Source: CALBZH01 sp964538515 | Lineage (GTDB): Bacteria > Desulfobacterota > Syntrophobacteria > Syntrophobacterales > Syntrophobacteraceae | Assembly (NCBI GenBank): GCA_964538515.1 | Contig: CAZIEW010000019.1 | Location: 6,563 to 70,562, forward strand | Length of the DNA: 64,000 nt | Reading direction: 5' to 3' | In this document: one piece after another, positions 62,574 through 64,000 of the stretch | Numbering within the stretch: the stretch's first letter is position 1 | How the letters are laid out: the number at the start of each line of letters is the position of its first letter | The notes under the pieces: model-generated | What the model was told of the DNA's origin: nothing | Seen by the model: only the letters and a program-made list of their open reading frames with translations | Database searches by the model: none | Position numbers and translations under genes: made by a program

Positions 62574-64000
62574 CTATTGCGGCCCATGCTGCAAATGATG
62601 AATCGGCTTGCCGTCGACCGCGATCGCTTCAGCATTCTCGAGCTTCTTGATGTCCTCCTCCTTCAGCTTGGGACGGTCCACCTTGATCGTCAGCTTGTTG
62701 AGCTTCGCCGTCAGCGGGAAGGGGGGCTTGTAGTCTGCGTCGTTGACGCCGGTCAGGGTGTCGGAGCCAATGTCGAAGCTCTCATCCCACTGCAGGATCA
62801 TCGGAAGCGTGCGCTCCATGGTGATGGTTTGGACCGTCTTGCCGTCCACCTTGAGGGTTCCGGTGCCCGAACGACCGAGGCCGCTCATGTTGTTGAAGGC
62901 GAGCGTGCCCACGCCCAAACCGTCATACTTGAAGTCGAGCTCCAATGTATGCTTGCCGGGCGTTAGTGCTTCCTTGCCTTCCCACTTGACACGCTTGAGG
63001 TCAACAAGGTTCCAGAGGAACACCGGCTTGCTCTTGAGCAGGTAGAAGCCGTAGCCGCCAAACCGGCCGCCCGAGGTCAGGATCATGCCCTCGGCGCCGC
63101 CTTGAGGCACTTCGATGTCCGCCGTGATGGTGTAGGAAGCGTTGAGCAGCATCGGCGAATCTCCCTGCGGCAGCCCGACCATCGGTTTGGTGTACACGAA
63201 CTCGGTGCGACCGGCGGTGATGTTCGGACGCGGCGCCACGATGCGGGCCGCCACCGAGGCATCCATCGGGAAGACCTCATACTTCTTCGCCTCCTCGATG
63301 AACATGCTCTTCATCTCTTTCACTTTGTCCGGCTGTTTATCCGCGATGTTCTGGGATTGGCTGAAGTCCTTGTCGAGGTTGTAGAGCTCGAGGACCTGGT
63401 TGTTGAGCGGGTCGGGATTGGCGGCGCCGAAGGCCTCCCACGGCGCGCGGTTCACCTTGGTGCTCAACAGCCACCCTTCGTGATACAGGGCCCACTGGCC
63501 CATCATCTCGAAATACTGGGTCTTGTGGCGAGACGCTTCCTTGGCGTTCTTGGCGTCGAAGGTGTAGGCGAAGCTCGTGCCTTCGATGGGCGCCTGCTTG
63601 ATGCCGTCCACAAATTCAGGCGCGGGGATGCCGGTGACCTCGAGGAGGGTCGGCACCACGTCAATGACGTGCATGAACTGCTCGCGGAGACCGCCCTGAT
63701 CCTTGATGTGCCCGGGCCAGGAAACGGCCATGCACTGACGGACGCCGCCGAGTCTCGAGGCGTTTTGCTTGAACCAGGTGAACGGCGTATCGAAGGCCCA
63801 CGACCAGCCCGCGGACATGTGGTTGTAGGTCTGCTCGGTGCCCCATACGTCATACCACTTCATTTGAACATCAACCGGCATCTGGTTGATGCCGTTGAAG
63901 AATGCGACTTCGTTGGGCGTGCCGAGAGGGCCTCCTTCGGCGCTTGTGCCGTTGTCGCCGTTGATGTAGATGATGAGCGTGTTGTCGAGCTTGCCCATGT
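62574..64000 (-). CDS. Second arylsulfatase-family enzyme (5' truncated)
   Basis: The frame is open to the window end; the N-terminal part with the CxPxR formylglycine site is outside, so activity cannot be judged. The visible 475 residues include LIIYINGDNGTSAEGG, the second conserved metal region, and SWPGHIKDQGGLREQFMHVI. It is a clear paralog of the neighbouring sulfatase, sharing blocks such as AEGMI and FGGYG. The pair probably arose by tandem duplication. Confidence 0.9.
   Translation of the reverse strand, partial: MGKLDNTLIIYINGDNGTSAEGGPLGTPNEVAFFNGINQMPVDVQMKWYDVWGTEQTYNHMSAGWSWAFDTPFTWFKQNASRLGGVRQCMAVSWPGHIKDQGGLREQFMHVIDVVPTLLEVTGIPAPEFVDGIKQAPIEGTSFAYTFDAKNAKEASRHKTQYFEMMGQWALYHEGWLLSTKVNRAPWEAFGAANPDPLNNQVLELYNLDKDFSQSQNIADKQPDKVKEMKSMFIEEAKKYEVFPMDASVAARIVAPRPNITAGRTEFVYTKPMVGLPQGDSPMLLNASYTITADIEVPQGGAEGMILTSGGRFGGYGFYLLKSKPVFLWNLVDLKRVKWEGKEALTPGKHTLELDFKYDGLGVGTLAFNNMSGLGRSGTGTLKVDGKTVQTITMERTLPMILQWDESFDIGSDTLTGVNDADYKPPFPLTAKLNKLTIKVDRPKLKEEDIKKLENAEAIAVDGKPIHHLQHGPQ

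Noticed and set aside
1..64000. rRNA, tRNA and CRISPR arrays
   Set aside because: No region shows tRNA-like cloverleaf sequence, rRNA conserved blocks or regularly spaced repeats on reading by eye; a covariance-model search would settle tRNAs.

Overview
This window comes from a moderately high-GC, Gram-negative bacterial chromosome or metagenome scaffold; one 100-base run of N marks a scaffold join. Core genes (PrmC, MurA, ComEC), a sigma-54/NtrC regulatory module, an eight-heme cytochrome c, paired class III CoA-transferases, a DUF39 homocysteine-type protein and orphan FliK/FlhB-like genes fit an anaerobic Desulfobacterota (Syntrophobacter-like) lineage. That assignment is inference from gene content, not a phylogeny.

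Layout. 1-9900 is housekeeping: prmC-murA, comEC, a convergent FlhB-like/FliK-like pair, and a minus-strand operon of a small protein, an HD-domain protein, a P1 peptidase and a leucyl aminopeptidase. 9900-11800 is mostly non-coding with two uncertain small genes, followed by an FKBP-type isomerase. 12536-21600 is the most interesting part: eleven same-strand genes, tightly packed up to the JAB gene. In order they encode a small helical protein, a two-domain E1/ThiF-like activating enzyme, a ubiquitin-like protein with a C-terminal Gly-Gly plus a three-residue tail, a protein with an E2-like C-terminal domain, an unknown protein, a ClpX-like AAA+ unfoldase, a JAB/JAMM metallopeptidase, a tiny Cys-rich protein, an amidoligase, and two class II glutamine amidotransferases. 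Together they look like a complete bacterial tagging, de-tagging and unfolding pathway joined to an amide-bond-forming module.

21600-31800 holds an orphan CusB-like metal-efflux adaptor with two YHS domains, a secreted beta-propeller-like protein, a receiver-only response regulator, a PAS/HAMP histidine kinase, its NtrC-type sigma-54 activator, and a large secreted protein. Three intergenic copies of a TTCGAA-N4-TTCGAA-type element occur here. Two lie almost exactly the same distance (105 and 106 bp) upstream of good sigma-54 promoter matches, which suggests a local NtrC regulon. 31900-38600 is all minus strand: small Cys-rich proteins, a metallo-beta-lactamase/TPR hydrolase, and an operon of two class III CoA-transferases with four small downstream proteins, interrupted by the scaffold gap.

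39500-43800 carries a TPR/transglutaminase-like protein, a thioesterase, a radical SAM protein and the DUF39 protein. 43800-64000 is nearly all minus strand and envelope-oriented: two large MscS-type channels, lipoproteins, a patatin-like phospholipase, an IS110 transposase remnant, a cytochrome with eight CxxCH motifs plus TPR repeats, a frameshifted outer-membrane protein, several small secreted proteins, a MITE-like palindrome, and two sulfatases, the second running off the window end. I saw no rRNA, tRNA or CRISPR array.
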